Source of the DNA: Flavobacteriales bacterium | GTDB taxonomy: Bacteria > Bacteroidota > Bacteroidia > Flavobacteriales_D > Sanyastnellaceae | Assembly (NCBI GenBank): GCA_947504275.1 | Contig: CANNHA010000003.1 | Location: 1 to 52,647, forward strand | DNA length: 52,647 nucleotides | Direction of reading: 5' to 3' | Shown here: piece by piece, positions 33,677-42,521 of the stretch | How positions within the stretch are numbered: position 1 is the first letter of the stretch | Layout: each line of letters begins with the position of its first letter | Translations under genes and position numbers: made by a program | The notes under the pieces: generated by a model | What the model was told of the DNA's origin: nothing | Seen by the model: only the letters and a program-made list of their open reading frames with translations | Databases searched by the model: none

Positions 33677-36600
33677 TTAGAAATCCATATTAAGAGATAG
33701 GTAAAACACCCGCGGCAGCACTTGTCTGTCATCTATTCCCCATGCCCAATCTGCCCGAAGGTAATAGCCCAAAACTTTTGAGCGAAGACCAAATCCATAG
33801 CCGACAATTACGGGTTCCTTGAAGCTACTAACCGCTACAGTGATTGGATTTTGAACTACCGTTACCGTATTGAATCCATTCTGTTGATCATATGGCGATT
33901 TACCTGTCCAAGCGCTGCCTGCATCTGCAAAACCAATCACTTGAAAATACCGCAAGAAATCACTGCTTATTGGTCGTTTCGAAAAATAACTAAACAAAGG
34001 CAAACGTATCTCTGCATTCAAAGCCATAAATGAATTCCCATTTCGAGCATTGACATAAAAACCGCGCATTGGGCCACAAAAAGAGGCAAATCGGTAATTC
34101 ATTGTATCTGAAACTTCGGTAGAATTATCCACCTTTTGAAAGAGCCAGTTATCAACGCCACCCAGGTAATGAACGATTTTTTGCGTTCCAAAAGAAGTGG
34201 CACCGGCCCATCTAATGGCTCCAATTATGTTCCTATGCAACTTGACGTAATGTCTTATATCACCGCCAATCACCTGCATGTCCGATTTAATGCTCCAATC
34301 GTCTACACGCTGCATCCGCTCATACCAAATCTTACCTCTGGTGCCTTGCAGCAAATTCATGTCCAAAGAACGCGTGTTATCAATGACATACTCCAACAAT
34401 ACTCCTGCGTTGTGTTCATTGACATTTGGATTGGCCAAAGATTGCGGATCCACAGACAAATCAATGCTTCGGTCCCAACGGTATTGTCCACTGATCCTGA
34501 AAGATTGAAACTCATCCAAGGGGTATTTCAATTGCTGCGTTACAAAATAGGTCTCCTGTCTGTATGCACTAAATACACCTCCCCAACGTTGCGATCTTCT
34601 TTGAAATGTTGTCTTCTTATCCAATTGCTCTTTGTTGTTCTCAAATGCAATTCCAAAATCACTGTTTCTAATATCAGCAGAAATCCTTACGGCTGCAATC
34701 AAACGAAAATCCTCCATCAAATCACTCAATGAGACCTTGAACAATCCGCTCATACCTGGAAAAATACTCGTTGGTCCCGATGCCGCACTTTGATAAAAGT
34801 TGGTCACAAAGGTGTTGTCCAATAATGTGGAAGCATAATCAGTGGTAAAATTCAAATCATAATTGCTCCGCTTCCACTCATTGTCTTTGGACTTTTCTTT
34901 GCCTGGTATTAACTCATCCAATACCAAGGTTTGTTTCTCCAAAACAAAATTCTTTCGTTCATTGTAAAATTGATACTCAGAAACATCGATTCTACCCAAT
35001 TGTATATCCCTTGGAATAAAACGCAAGGTGTCTGCGGGCAATGCAATGATGGTTTCTTTCCTATTTATTAATGACGTACTCTCAAAATGTTTCAGTTGCA
35101 ACTTAGTAACATGAGGAAAGCCATTGAAATCATGCCGAATTATCCAAGAATGATCAGCGCTCAACCATTGTTCCACCTTTGACACATAAGACAACTTGGC
35201 CAACTCATTCAATCGGGGTTCTTTTCTGTAATGCACCGTTGTATCGACAAAGGCAATAACAGAATCCCATTTTACTCGATAAAAAACTTGTTGTTCATCT
35301 ATATACTCCACACAACCCATTTCATCACTCCCCCAATCATAGGCAAATCGCAAAGGACGATTGGTTTCATAAATGGTCTCAATCTTAGGCGACATTTGTG
35401 TTGATTCAACCTGATTCAACTGGTATTTCCATTCACCATCTTGGATTGATTTGGACAAGAAAATAACCTTCTTGTTGGGAAGATACACGGGTGAATAATC
35501 ATCATCATCAGACTTGGTCAACGCCCTTGGTGTATTGGCTATTGTTGGCATTAAAAAGACATCACTTCTACCAGCCAAAACACCTATAAAAACAATGTTT
35601 TTTCCATCATTGCTAAAACGGGGCTGAATAATTTTATCTACAGCAAAAACTTCCTTTTCACTCCAATTTTTGTCTTGAACATTATACTGTGCAAAGCGCA
35701 TAAATCCGCGTTTCTCATAAAATACAGCCAACATTTCCCCTGAAGGATGCCAAGCAATGGCCGGATAAGTTAAATCATCGGGACGATCTTGTTTGGGTTG
35801 TCTCTTTAATATACAATTTAATTTCTTAGAGGTTGTATCATAAACCCACACGCGGTATTGCCCCCACTCATGTGTAATAAAAGCCCATTGGTCACCTTTG
35901 GCATTCACCATAAAGTCCCTGTAAATAAATCGCTTTTTGGCCTTTCGATCAATCTCTCCCATGAGCTTCCTGGCCGCCATGGTATTGGGAAGTCCATCTG
36001 GCTTGAGCATGGGTTGGGTCTTTAATTTGTAATACTGATAAAACTCTTCAACTATACCATCCAATGTTTTTCCCAATACTATCTCAAATCCTGCATCAAC
36101 ACCTCTTGTGAACTTTGACATTTGAACAATGCTGGGAATAACACCTGAGCCATAACGATCTTCAATGAATGTCCAAAATGCAGCTCCACCAAGCGAGGCA
36201 GATGTATTTTTCCAAAAATTGATTTGATGCCTCTTTCGGCGCAGTTCAGAGTACATAAACAAATCAATCTCCTCATGAGAAGCCCCGGACTTCCAATGAG
36301 CCAAACCCTTTAAAAACCACTCCGGTAAAGAAGAAGATGCAGCTGCTTTAACAGCGTCCTTCCATCCGTTTCCAAGAATAATTTGATTCAAAGCAATGGA
36401 AGTCAAACCTTGCTTCAGTTGGCGAGCGTATGCCTGATGGTCACCTTCAAAAAAAACAAAGAGTTTATTTTGAATAATCTGATCTGTTCCCATGATCTGA
36501 AAACGCTCATCTAAGGTGGTGCCTACATTGCTCTGGCGCATGTCTGATTGACTGAGGTAAACCAAGATGTAAAAGCGCTCAGTGGGTTCAAAACCAAAAA

Positions 36601-36838
36601 ACTTGGTTAACTCATCACATATTGCATCACTCTGCTTGGCCGTTTCCAAGGCCAACTTCTCTCCTCCTTGATAAAAATATACATCTGCATACTTTCCTTT
36701 AAAATACGACCAATCAAAATGCCTGAATTGCACCCTGTTTTTTCCAAAGTCTAAATTGCTTCCTTGATAAAACTGCGCCTGCACTTTTCCGCAAAAGAAA
36801 AAGATCAACAAGCACAATAAGAAAATTCGTTTTATCAT
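33677..36838 (-). CDS. Exported TolB-type propeller protein with inactive peptidase-like N-domain and C-terminal barrel
   Basis: 1053 residues. Signal peptide (IFLLCLLIFFFCGKVQAQ). Residues ~25-290 resemble a gluzincin-like metallopeptidase domain, but the zinc motif is absent: HQAYA (134-138) stands where HExxH would be, and LPEWFLKGLAHW (171-182) has Lys 177 in place of the usual Glu. Residues ~300-520 hold PD40/TolB-like propeller strands (YPAIAWHPSGEMLAVFYE; QPRFSNDGKNIVFIG). The C-terminal ~400 residues form a surface-antigen-type barrel (LKVSLSDLMEDFRLIAAVR; YLSLNMDF end). It is probably an outer-membrane protein of unknown role. Confidence 0.75.
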   Translation of the reverse strand: MIKRIFLLCLLIFFFCGKVQAQFYQGSNLDFGKNRVQFRHFDWSYFKGKYADVYFYQGGEKLALETAKQSDAICDELTKFFGFEPTERFYILVYLSQSDMRQSNVGTTLDERFQIMGTDQIIQNKLFVFFEGDHQAYARQLKQGLTSIALNQIILGNGWKDAVKAAASSSLPEWFLKGLAHWKSGASHEEIDLFMYSELRRKRHQINFWKNTSASLGGAAFWTFIEDRYGSGVIPSIVQMSKFTRGVDAGFEIVLGKTLDGIVEEFYQYYKLKTQPMLKPDGLPNTMAARKLMGEIDRKAKKRFIYRDFMVNAKGDQWAFITHEWGQYRVWVYDTTSKKLNCILKRQPKQDRPDDLTYPAIAWHPSGEMLAVFYEKRGFMRFAQYNVQDKNWSEKEVFAVDKIIQPRFSNDGKNIVFIGVLAGRSDVFLMPTIANTPRALTKSDDDDYSPVYLPNKKVIFLSKSIQDGEWKYQLNQVESTQMSPKIETIYETNRPLRFAYDWGSDEMGCVEYIDEQQVFYRVKWDSVIAFVDTTVHYRKEPRLNELAKLSYVSKVEQWLSADHSWIIRHDFNGFPHVTKLQLKHFESTSLINRKETIIALPADTLRFIPRDIQLGRIDVSEYQFYNERKNFVLEKQTLVLDELIPGKEKSKDNEWKRSNYDLNFTTDYASTLLDNTFVTNFYQSAASGPTSIFPGMSGLFKVSLSDLMEDFRLIAAVRISADIRNSDFGIAFENNKEQLDKKTTFQRRSQRWGGVFSAYRQETYFVTQQLKYPLDEFQSFRISGQYRWDRSIDLSVDPQSLANPNVNEHNAGVLLEYVIDNTRSLDMNLLQGTRGKIWYERMQRVDDWSIKSDMQVIGGDIRHYVKLHRNIIGAIRWAGATSFGTQKIVHYLGGVDNWLFQKVDNSTEVSDTMNYRFASFCGPMRGFYVNARNGNSFMALNAEIRLPLFSYFSKRPISSDFLRYFQVIGFADAGSAWTGKSPYDQQNGFNTVTVVQNPITVAVSSFKEPVIVGYGFGLRSKVLGYYLRADWAWGIDDRQVLPRVFYLSLNMDF

Positions 36839-36869
36839 TGCCGCAATTTAATGCTTAAAGCTTTACAAC

Positions 36870-37535
36870 ATGTCTATACAAACCATAAAAAGAAACAAAA
36901 TTGAAGTTCATAGCTTAACCGCAGGACCCTTTCAAGAAAACACATTTATTGTTGTACATGACAGTCATAAAATCACGATTATTGATCCCGGTGTGAGCAA
37001 CACAAATGAAGAGATGATTTTGAAAAATTTAATAGCTGAAATCAATCTTCCTGTTCAACAAATTCTCAATACGCACTGCCACATCGATCACGTATTGGGC
37101 AATGATTTTTGTGTAAATAGCTATGGAGCTCCATTGTATTATAGTGCAAAAGATGAATACAACCTTGAACGAGCCATTCAGATGAGTGAGCTTTGGTCAA
37201 TACCATACAAAACTTCTCCAATGGCTACCAACTATATTGACGAAGGAGACACGGTCATTTGGGGAAATTCAGGTGTTGACATATGGCACGTCCCAGGACA
37301 TTGCAAAGGTCACTTGGCCTTCATTGATCATGAGAACAGATGCATATTTAGCGGCGATGTTTTGTTCTATGAAAGCATTGGTAGAATTGACTTGCCTGGT
37401 GGAGATGCTGATGAAATTGAAAAATCTATAGCGCGACTTTACACCTTACCCGATGACTATACCATTTTCTGTGGACATGGCCAAACAACCAATATCGGAC
37501 ATGAAAAAAAGCACAATCCTTTTTTCAAGGGATAA
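36870..37535 (+). CDS. Metallo-beta-lactamase-fold hydrolase, glyoxalase II-like
   Basis: 221 residues, cytoplasmic. The metal-binding motif is NTHCHIDHVLGN (HxHxDH); further ligands lie in HVPGHCKGHLAF, IFSGDVLFYESIGR and FCGHGQTT. The compact size and CIFSGDVLF-type loop match the small glyoxalase II-like hydrolases that cleave thioesters such as S-lactoylglutathione or act on related bacillithiol-type substrates. Its true substrate is unknown. It is divergent from the TolB-propeller gene (31-base gap) and convergent with the histidine kinase gene (six bases). Confidence 0.9.
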   Translation: MSIQTIKRNKIEVHSLTAGPFQENTFIVVHDSHKITIIDPGVSNTNEEMILKNLIAEINLPVQQILNTHCHIDHVLGNDFCVNSYGAPLYYSAKDEYNLERAIQMSELWSIPYKTSPMATNYIDEGDTVIWGNSGVDIWHVPGHCKGHLAFIDHENRCIFSGDVLFYESIGRIDLPGGDADEIEKSIARLYTLPDDYTIFCGHGQTTNIGHEKKHNPFFKG

Positions 37536-37541
37536 TTGCCA

Positions 37542-38591
37542 CTAGGCCTTCTTCAAAGTAAAGCCAAAGGTGCTTCCAATGTCCTCCGTTGAACGCACAG
37601 ATATGGATTGGTGATGAGCCTCAATGATGTGTTTGCAAATTGCCAAACCTAAACCAGATCCTCCATCATTTCTTGAACGACTTTTATCTACCCGATAGAA
37701 ACGCTCAAATATCCTGGGCAAATGTTCTTTGGCGATGCCTATGCCATTGTCTGCCACTTCGCAGAGCATATGCTCTTCCATATCATAAAACCTAATCTTC
37801 ACTTCTCCCTTCTCAACCCCATAATGAATGGCATTGGAGATTAAATTGGTCAGTACTTGCTGAATCCGCTGTGCATCACCCATCACCCATAAATTTTTAG
37901 GACTGCTCTCTTTCAAATGCACGTGCGTTTGCTTAATTGTCGCTGATTGTTCCAACGTCTCTATAGCAAGATGAACACATTGTATCAGATCAAAACGTTC
38001 AATATTCAGTGGCAAAGCTCCACTCTCCAATTTTGAAATTTGATCCAAGTCGCCAATCAAAGCGCCCAATCGATCTGCCTGTCGATTTGCCTTTTCCAAA
38101 AATAGTTTAACCTGCTCTTCATCTTTCAAATCATCATCGAGTAATGTTTCAATATAGCCTTGAATACCAAACAAGGGAGTCTTCAACTCATGCGCTAGGT
38201 TTCCAATAAATTCTTTTCTAACATTGTCTGTGGCGTGCAGTTGCTTCAATTCTTTGATTTTATCTTCCACCCAATCCGACACCTCTTGCTCAATATCCTG
38301 AATCACATCTGAAGCCATCGGCACAGAAGGCCTGCGCTCTGACTGACTTTTGAAAGCATGAATGTTTTTGTAAATGATTTTGATGCGCTTGTATAGAAAG
38401 CTCTCTATAAAACTCCTCGAAAGGAAATAGGAAAAGACCCATGAAAAAACGACCCATAAAAAGATGGACCAAATGGATAAAAATTGAGACTCCCATCTAA
38501 GCTTAACAACTGTAAGGATTACAGCAACTAAAATGGCATTGGCAGAAGCTAACCAAACGGCAATAGCATTGGGAGAGTGGGGTTTCATCAA
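37542..38591 (-). CDS. PhoR-like sensor histidine kinase
   Basis: 349 residues. Two membrane helices at the N-terminus (AIAVWLASANAILVAVILTV; FLSIWSIFLWVVFSWVFSYF) with almost no periplasmic loop, so it probably senses through the membrane or a partner. The phosphoacceptor His is in IGNLAHELKTPLFGIQGYI; the ATPase N box is LISNAIHYG, the G1 box DNGIGIAKEHLPRIFERFYR, and the G2 box GGSGLGLAICKHI. There is no PAS domain. It is coupled to the response regulator by an ATGA overlap. The PhoR-like minimal design suggests phosphate sensing, but no pst genes are near. Confidence 0.92.
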   Translation of the reverse strand: MMKPHSPNAIAVWLASANAILVAVILTVVKLRWESQFLSIWSIFLWVVFSWVFSYFLSRSFIESFLYKRIKIIYKNIHAFKSQSERRPSVPMASDVIQDIEQEVSDWVEDKIKELKQLHATDNVRKEFIGNLAHELKTPLFGIQGYIETLLDDDLKDEEQVKLFLEKANRQADRLGALIGDLDQISKLESGALPLNIERFDLIQCVHLAIETLEQSATIKQTHVHLKESSPKNLWVMGDAQRIQQVLTNLISNAIHYGVEKGEVKIRFYDMEEHMLCEVADNGIGIAKEHLPRIFERFYRVDKSRSRNDGGSGLGLAICKHIIEAHHQSISVRSTEDIGSTFGFTLKKA

Positions 38592-39271
38592 GGCTCAAAT
38601 TTATAGCCTACTCCCTTTATAGTTTTAAAAAGTTCTTCACCCAATTTCTCTCTTAATTTTCTGATATGCACATCGATGGTACGATCACCTACAATGACGT
38701 CATTGCCCCAAACAGCATTCAAAATATACTCCCTTGTAAAAACCCTTCCAGGCGCGCTAACCAAAAGTGCTAATAATTCAAATTCTTTTTTAGGAAGATG
38801 AAAAACCTCACCATTATTGGTTACCAGATACTTTTCCTTATCAATCACCAAACCACCTGTAGAAGCTTCGGTACCTGAATGATCTGACTTCTGTTCCCAC
38901 CTTTTCAACCATGCTTTCACTTTAGAAACCAAGATTCTGGGCTTGATGGGCTTAGCAATGTAATCATCACCTCCTGATTCAAAACCAGCCATTTGACTGT
39001 AGTCCTCATTTCTAGCAGTTAAAAAAGCAATAATCACTTCTGAACCTTGAGGTAAATCCCTGATCTCCCGACAAGCCTCCATGCCATCCATCTCCGGCAT
39101 CATGACATCCATTAAAATCAACTGAGGCTGAAAACTTTCAAATGCCTGAACTGCGAGTCTACCATTGGATGCTGTTTCCACCACAAATCCTTCCTTCTCC
39201 AAATTGTACTTCAACAAGTCCAAAATGTCCTGCTCATCGTCAACTAAGAGAACCTTAAATTGCATTGTCAT
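38588..39271 (-). CDS. OmpR/PhoB-family response regulator
   Basis: 227 residues. The receiver domain has VLLVDDEQDILDLL, phosphoacceptor Asp in LILMDVMMPEMDG, and Lys in GGDDYIAKPIKPRIL. The winged-helix DNA-binding domain has LPKKEFELLALLVSAPGRVF and DRTIDVHIRKLREKLGEE. It should bind direct repeats when phosphorylated by the coupled kinase. A start at the third codon (39265) is possible. A TAGTTTTG box lies eight bases upstream. Confidence 0.94.
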   Translation of the reverse strand: MTMQFKVLLVDDEQDILDLLKYNLEKEGFVVETASNGRLAVQAFESFQPQLILMDVMMPEMDGMEACREIRDLPQGSEVIIAFLTARNEDYSQMAGFESGGDDYIAKPIKPRILVSKVKAWLKRWEQKSDHSGTEASTGGLVIDKEKYLVTNNGEVFHLPKKEFELLALLVSAPGRVFTREYILNAVWGNDVIVGDRTIDVHIRKLREKLGEELFKTIKGVGYKFEP

Positions 39272-39279
39272 TTTTTTTC

Positions 39280-39287
39280 CAAAACTA
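39280..39287 (-). promoter_or_regulatory. -7 box of the two-component operon
   Basis: Minus-strand TAGTTTTG, perfect TAnnTTTG, eight bases before the ATG at 39271. Confidence 0.4.
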
Positions 39288-39346
39288 ATCCTTTTCTTGT
39301 CAAATTAGGGTTAAGGCAATATTAACGAAATTGAAAAAAAATAGAA

Positions 39347-39354
39347 TATGTTTG
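39347..39354 (+). promoter_or_regulatory. -7 box four bases before 39359
   Basis: TATGTTTG, perfect TAnnTTTG, spacer CCTC before the ATG; predicts a leaderless mRNA. A TTG at 39331 is only 13 bases upstream, too close for a normal -33. Confidence 0.5.
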
Positions 39355-39358
39355 CCTC

Positions 39359-40150
39359 ATGAAATGGGAAAACAAAATGGTGTGGATAATTGGCGCTAGC
39401 TCAGGGATTGGGCAGGGTTTGGCCATGGCCATCAACCAATTGGGCGGGTTTGTTGTTTTGTCCTCTAGAAATTCCTCATCGCTTCAAAATACGCAAAGTC
39501 AGCTTCGTCATCCAGAAAAATCAGGCGTTATTCTTTTGGACCTTACCAATGATGAATCCATCGCACAAGCCATAGCCCAATATGAGCAGCAGTTTAAACA
39601 GATAGATACACTCATTCATTCAGGAGGAATAAGTCAACGTTCGTTGGCTTTAGAAACAACTTCTGAATCAACAGAACTAATCTTTAAAAGCAACTTTTTA
39701 GGACAAATTCCCATTACCCAATATGCCGCAAAAAAAATGATTGCTCGACAATCTGGAAAAATTGTGGTCATTACCAGTTTTACTGGAAAGTGGGGATTCT
39801 TCTTGCGCTCATCTTATGCAGCCTCCAAACACGCCCTGCATGGTTTTTATGATAGCCTTAGAATGGAGATAGAAAATGACGGCGTTCAAATTCATTTGGT
39901 TACTCCAGGATTTATTGCAACAGACATTTCTAAAAATGCTATAGACCCCACAGGTCAGGCGACAGGAGAGATGGATAACAATCAACAACAAGGCATCAGT
40001 GCTTCATTGTGCGCACAACAAATCTTACAAGGTATTGACAAAGAAAAAACAGAATTTGGTGTAGGTGGAAGTGAACTTAAGGCACTTTGGATTCACCAAT
40101 ACTTTCCTAATCTTTTTCAAAAAATACTGCGCAAGCAATCTGCTCGTTAA
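39359..40150 (+). CDS. Short-chain dehydrogenase/reductase
   Basis: 263 residues, classical SDR. Cofactor motif VWIIGASSGIGQG, LIHSGGISQRS where NNAG is usual, catalytic Ser in VVITSFTGKWG, and Tyr/Lys in SSYAASKHALHG. LVTPGFIATDISKNA is a typical substrate-loop start. Relatives act on lipid or ketone substrates (DhrS7-like); the substrate is not known here. A -7 box four bases upstream supports the ATG at 39359. The last four bases overlap the convergent VOC gene. Confidence 0.9.
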   Translation: MKWENKMVWIIGASSGIGQGLAMAINQLGGFVVLSSRNSSSLQNTQSQLRHPEKSGVILLDLTNDESIAQAIAQYEQQFKQIDTLIHSGGISQRSLALETTSESTELIFKSNFLGQIPITQYAAKKMIARQSGKIVVITSFTGKWGFFLRSSYAASKHALHGFYDSLRMEIENDGVQIHLVTPGFIATDISKNAIDPTGQATGEMDNNQQQGISASLCAQQILQGIDKEKTEFGVGGSELKALWIHQYFPNLFQKILRKQSAR

Positions 40151-41211
40151 TCCTTGATTCTGCTGAAACGCAGAGCCTTGAGCATAAAATCAGGTAGAGG
40201 TTTCAACGGATCTCTTTTCTCGACATTCAAAAATATTCCCCATTTCTCCATAATGGGAACTTTATACACCTCAATCATTTCAATCAAAACACCATCTGGA
40301 TCATCGATATAAACACAATGTACCTTGGTATTGCCCATGCTCAGAGCGTTTTGACTATCGCAAGTAAAGGGAAAGCCCTTATCACTTAAATTCTTCTCCA
40401 ATGTTTTCATGCCTTTGACATCCAAACCCAAATGCACAAAACCCAAATCACCCCATATTCTTCCTTTGAATATTTTTTTGGGTTGACGAGACAACACTTG
40501 GATCAATTCAATCTGATTGTTTCCCGTGACTTTGGCAAAACCGCCACCAGTGGGTTGGCTCGGTGTTAAAAGAACACGTCTAAAAGTATCGTTGCCTCCT
40601 GGTAAACCTTTCCATTCTTCAAACTCTCCCGTTGTATCATAAACAACCTGATCAAAACCCAGAATATCTGAATACAATTTCATGGATTGGTTGATATCAC
40701 TCACGCCAATGGCGCAGCCCATTACTCCACCTAGAGGATGTCCGCTATTGGTATACCAGCGATCATCGGATGTAATCTGAAACCAATTGCTATCTGGATC
40801 TTGAAGGTAAAAAGCGGGACGATCATCTGGTCTTGAATGAACATCTTCTATACGGCTCACCAACTGCTTGGCGTGGTCATGAGCACGGTGCACGTCTCTG
40901 GATTTAAAATGGATGAAATTGATTCCGATATCACCCAGTTCAAAGGTGTTCAAATTGGGTCTAGCCTTAAATGATGCGGGCTGAATGACTTCAATGGCAC
41001 AGCCTCCTTGCAGGTTCAACACCATGCTCGCGCGCTTGGTGATGGTTTTTTGATGGGTATACACATCCATCAAAGGTGCCGGTTGAACTGAATCAAAAAA
41101 CGGAATGTCTAAACCAAACAACTTTCTGTACAAAGGCAAAAACTTATCCATGTCACTCACCGCTATGCCGATGTGCTGCATGCCATTTACTCGAGCAATA
41201 CTATTTTTCAT
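40147..41211 (-). CDS. VOC-family protein with two glyoxalase-type domains
   Basis: 354 residues with two VOC modules. The first has MQHIGIAVSDMDKFLPLYR and PAFYLQDPDSNWFQI; the second has GCAIGVSDINQSMKLYSDIL, FVHLGLDVKGMK and HCVYIDDPDGVLIEMIEV. Each module supplies His/Glu-type metal ligands (for example His in MQHIG and VHLGL, Glu in LIEMIEV). The layout recalls ring-cleaving dioxygenases and glyoxalases; I cannot name a substrate. Its start overlaps the end of the acyltransferase gene by 11 bases, so it is the last gene of the unit that begins at 44876. Confidence 0.83.
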   Translation of the reverse strand: MKNSIARVNGMQHIGIAVSDMDKFLPLYRKLFGLDIPFFDSVQPAPLMDVYTHQKTITKRASMVLNLQGGCAIEVIQPASFKARPNLNTFELGDIGINFIHFKSRDVHRAHDHAKQLVSRIEDVHSRPDDRPAFYLQDPDSNWFQITSDDRWYTNSGHPLGGVMGCAIGVSDINQSMKLYSDILGFDQVVYDTTGEFEEWKGLPGGNDTFRRVLLTPSQPTGGGFAKVTGNNQIELIQVLSRQPKKIFKGRIWGDLGFVHLGLDVKGMKTLEKNLSDKGFPFTCDSQNALSMGNTKVHCVYIDDPDGVLIEMIEVYKVPIMEKWGIFLNVEKRDPLKPLPDFMLKALRFSRIKD

Positions 41212-42511
41212 ATCTCTTCCTCCAATTGTTTCTTATTGATACCAATTCATTCCACTCATCAGAATGAGTCTTCTTGATGCGTTTAATCTTAAACACTGCC
41301 GCAATTTTCAAATTGTATCTGGACCAAGAAATTGAGAACAGTCCAAGCGAAATCAAAACGGCCAAAAACATCAACTGATTCATGAGACCCGACATAGGCA
41401 ATAATGAAAGTAAAACTAACCAAATCAGCAGCGTGTAAAAAGGAGATAAGAAAGTGAAAAAGGCATATCGAATTGAATTATAAAACAACTCATCTTGCAC
41501 GTTCTTTTTGACAAAATTCTCTGTAAAGAAAGACAACGGCCAATAAAGCAAACGACCCAGTCGCCCGGGAATAAACTCGACCAACCAAAAAAACCAATCG
41601 TTCATCCGAACTTTAAAAAACATCTCTGCCTCTTTGACTGTTAAATTCAGAGCGCTCACTTTCTTGTGATAAGCGCGAATTTCAACTTTCTCTGCTTCTT
41701 CCACTTCATGGTAGTTGTTGCAGAAATCTCGGTAGTGCTGCCATCCTTCTACAACACCTTCATGTTTCAATCTGTCAAATGCCGGCGCCATCTCTTCAAG
41801 TACCGTATAATCTTCTTCATCTTTGATGTCGACCATCAAATTAGACAGGGATTGGTGCACCGTTTTCAAAAGGTTATTGATGGCTCTATTGTCGTCTTCT
41901 TGGTAATCTGCCCAAAAGTCTTTTAGTGCAATGGGTTGACCTACTTCTAAAATTAATCGTGGATGCTTCTGGTAAAAATCGCTGTAGTCCAACCCCATGG
42001 GAACAATCTTCAAGCCCAACAATTTGGGATCCCGCTCAATGGAGGAAAATGCCAAACGGGCAAAACCTTTTTTCAAAGGAAGCATGAGTTGTTTCTTTCC
42101 GCGGTGGCTTCCTTCAGGAAACATGCTTACTACCGCTCCTTTGGACAATCGTGTTCTGCAAACCTCAAATACATCCTCATTTCGTTGAGATTGATCCGCA
42201 ATCTTATCTTTCTCTCTGTAGATAGGCAACATGTTTAGCCTGTACAAAAGCTGAGCAATGGTAGGGCTTTTAAAAACATCTGAGCGTGTTAACCAATGCA
42301 ATTGATGAGGAACAACGCGACAGCAAATCAATGGGTCAATCATCGCATTTTGATGATTGGCCACCAACATGATAGAACCAGATTTTGGGAAATTTTCCAA
42401 TCCCTTGACATAAAATCCATCAAAGAACAACCCCAATCCATTGGCAACCCATGGGTACACCAATGAATACAACCATGATTGCTTTGATAACGGATATTGT
42501 GACTTTGACAT
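41201..42511 (-). CDS. 1-acylglycerol-3-phosphate acyltransferase-like protein (PlsC family)
   Basis: 436 residues, longer than classical PlsC (about 240). The acyltransferase motif I is VANHQNAMIDPLI, with five residues between His and Asp as in other Bacteroidota members. MLPIYREKD and MFPEGSHRGKKQLMLPLKKG are motifs II-III. The C-terminal ~200 residues carry two membrane helices (FFTFLSPFYTLLIWLVLLSLL; MFLAVLISLGLFSI). It probably acylates lysophospholipids at the inner membrane. The ATG at 42511 is preferred to a TTG three codons upstream. The MsbA-like exporter lies ten bases upstream, giving a lipid-envelope theme. Confidence 0.85.
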   Translation of the reverse strand: MSKSQYPLSKQSWLYSLVYPWVANGLGLFFDGFYVKGLENFPKSGSIMLVANHQNAMIDPLICCRVVPHQLHWLTRSDVFKSPTIAQLLYRLNMLPIYREKDKIADQSQRNEDVFEVCRTRLSKGAVVSMFPEGSHRGKKQLMLPLKKGFARLAFSSIERDPKLLGLKIVPMGLDYSDFYQKHPRLILEVGQPIALKDFWADYQEDDNRAINNLLKTVHQSLSNLMVDIKDEEDYTVLEEMAPAFDRLKHEGVVEGWQHYRDFCNNYHEVEEAEKVEIRAYHKKVSALNLTVKEAEMFFKVRMNDWFFWLVEFIPGRLGRLLYWPLSFFTENFVKKNVQDELFYNSIRYAFFTFLSPFYTLLIWLVLLSLLPMSGLMNQLMFLAVLISLGLFSISWSRYNLKIAAVFKIKRIKKTHSDEWNELVSIRNNWRKRYEK

Positions 42512-42521
42512 ATAAAACAAA

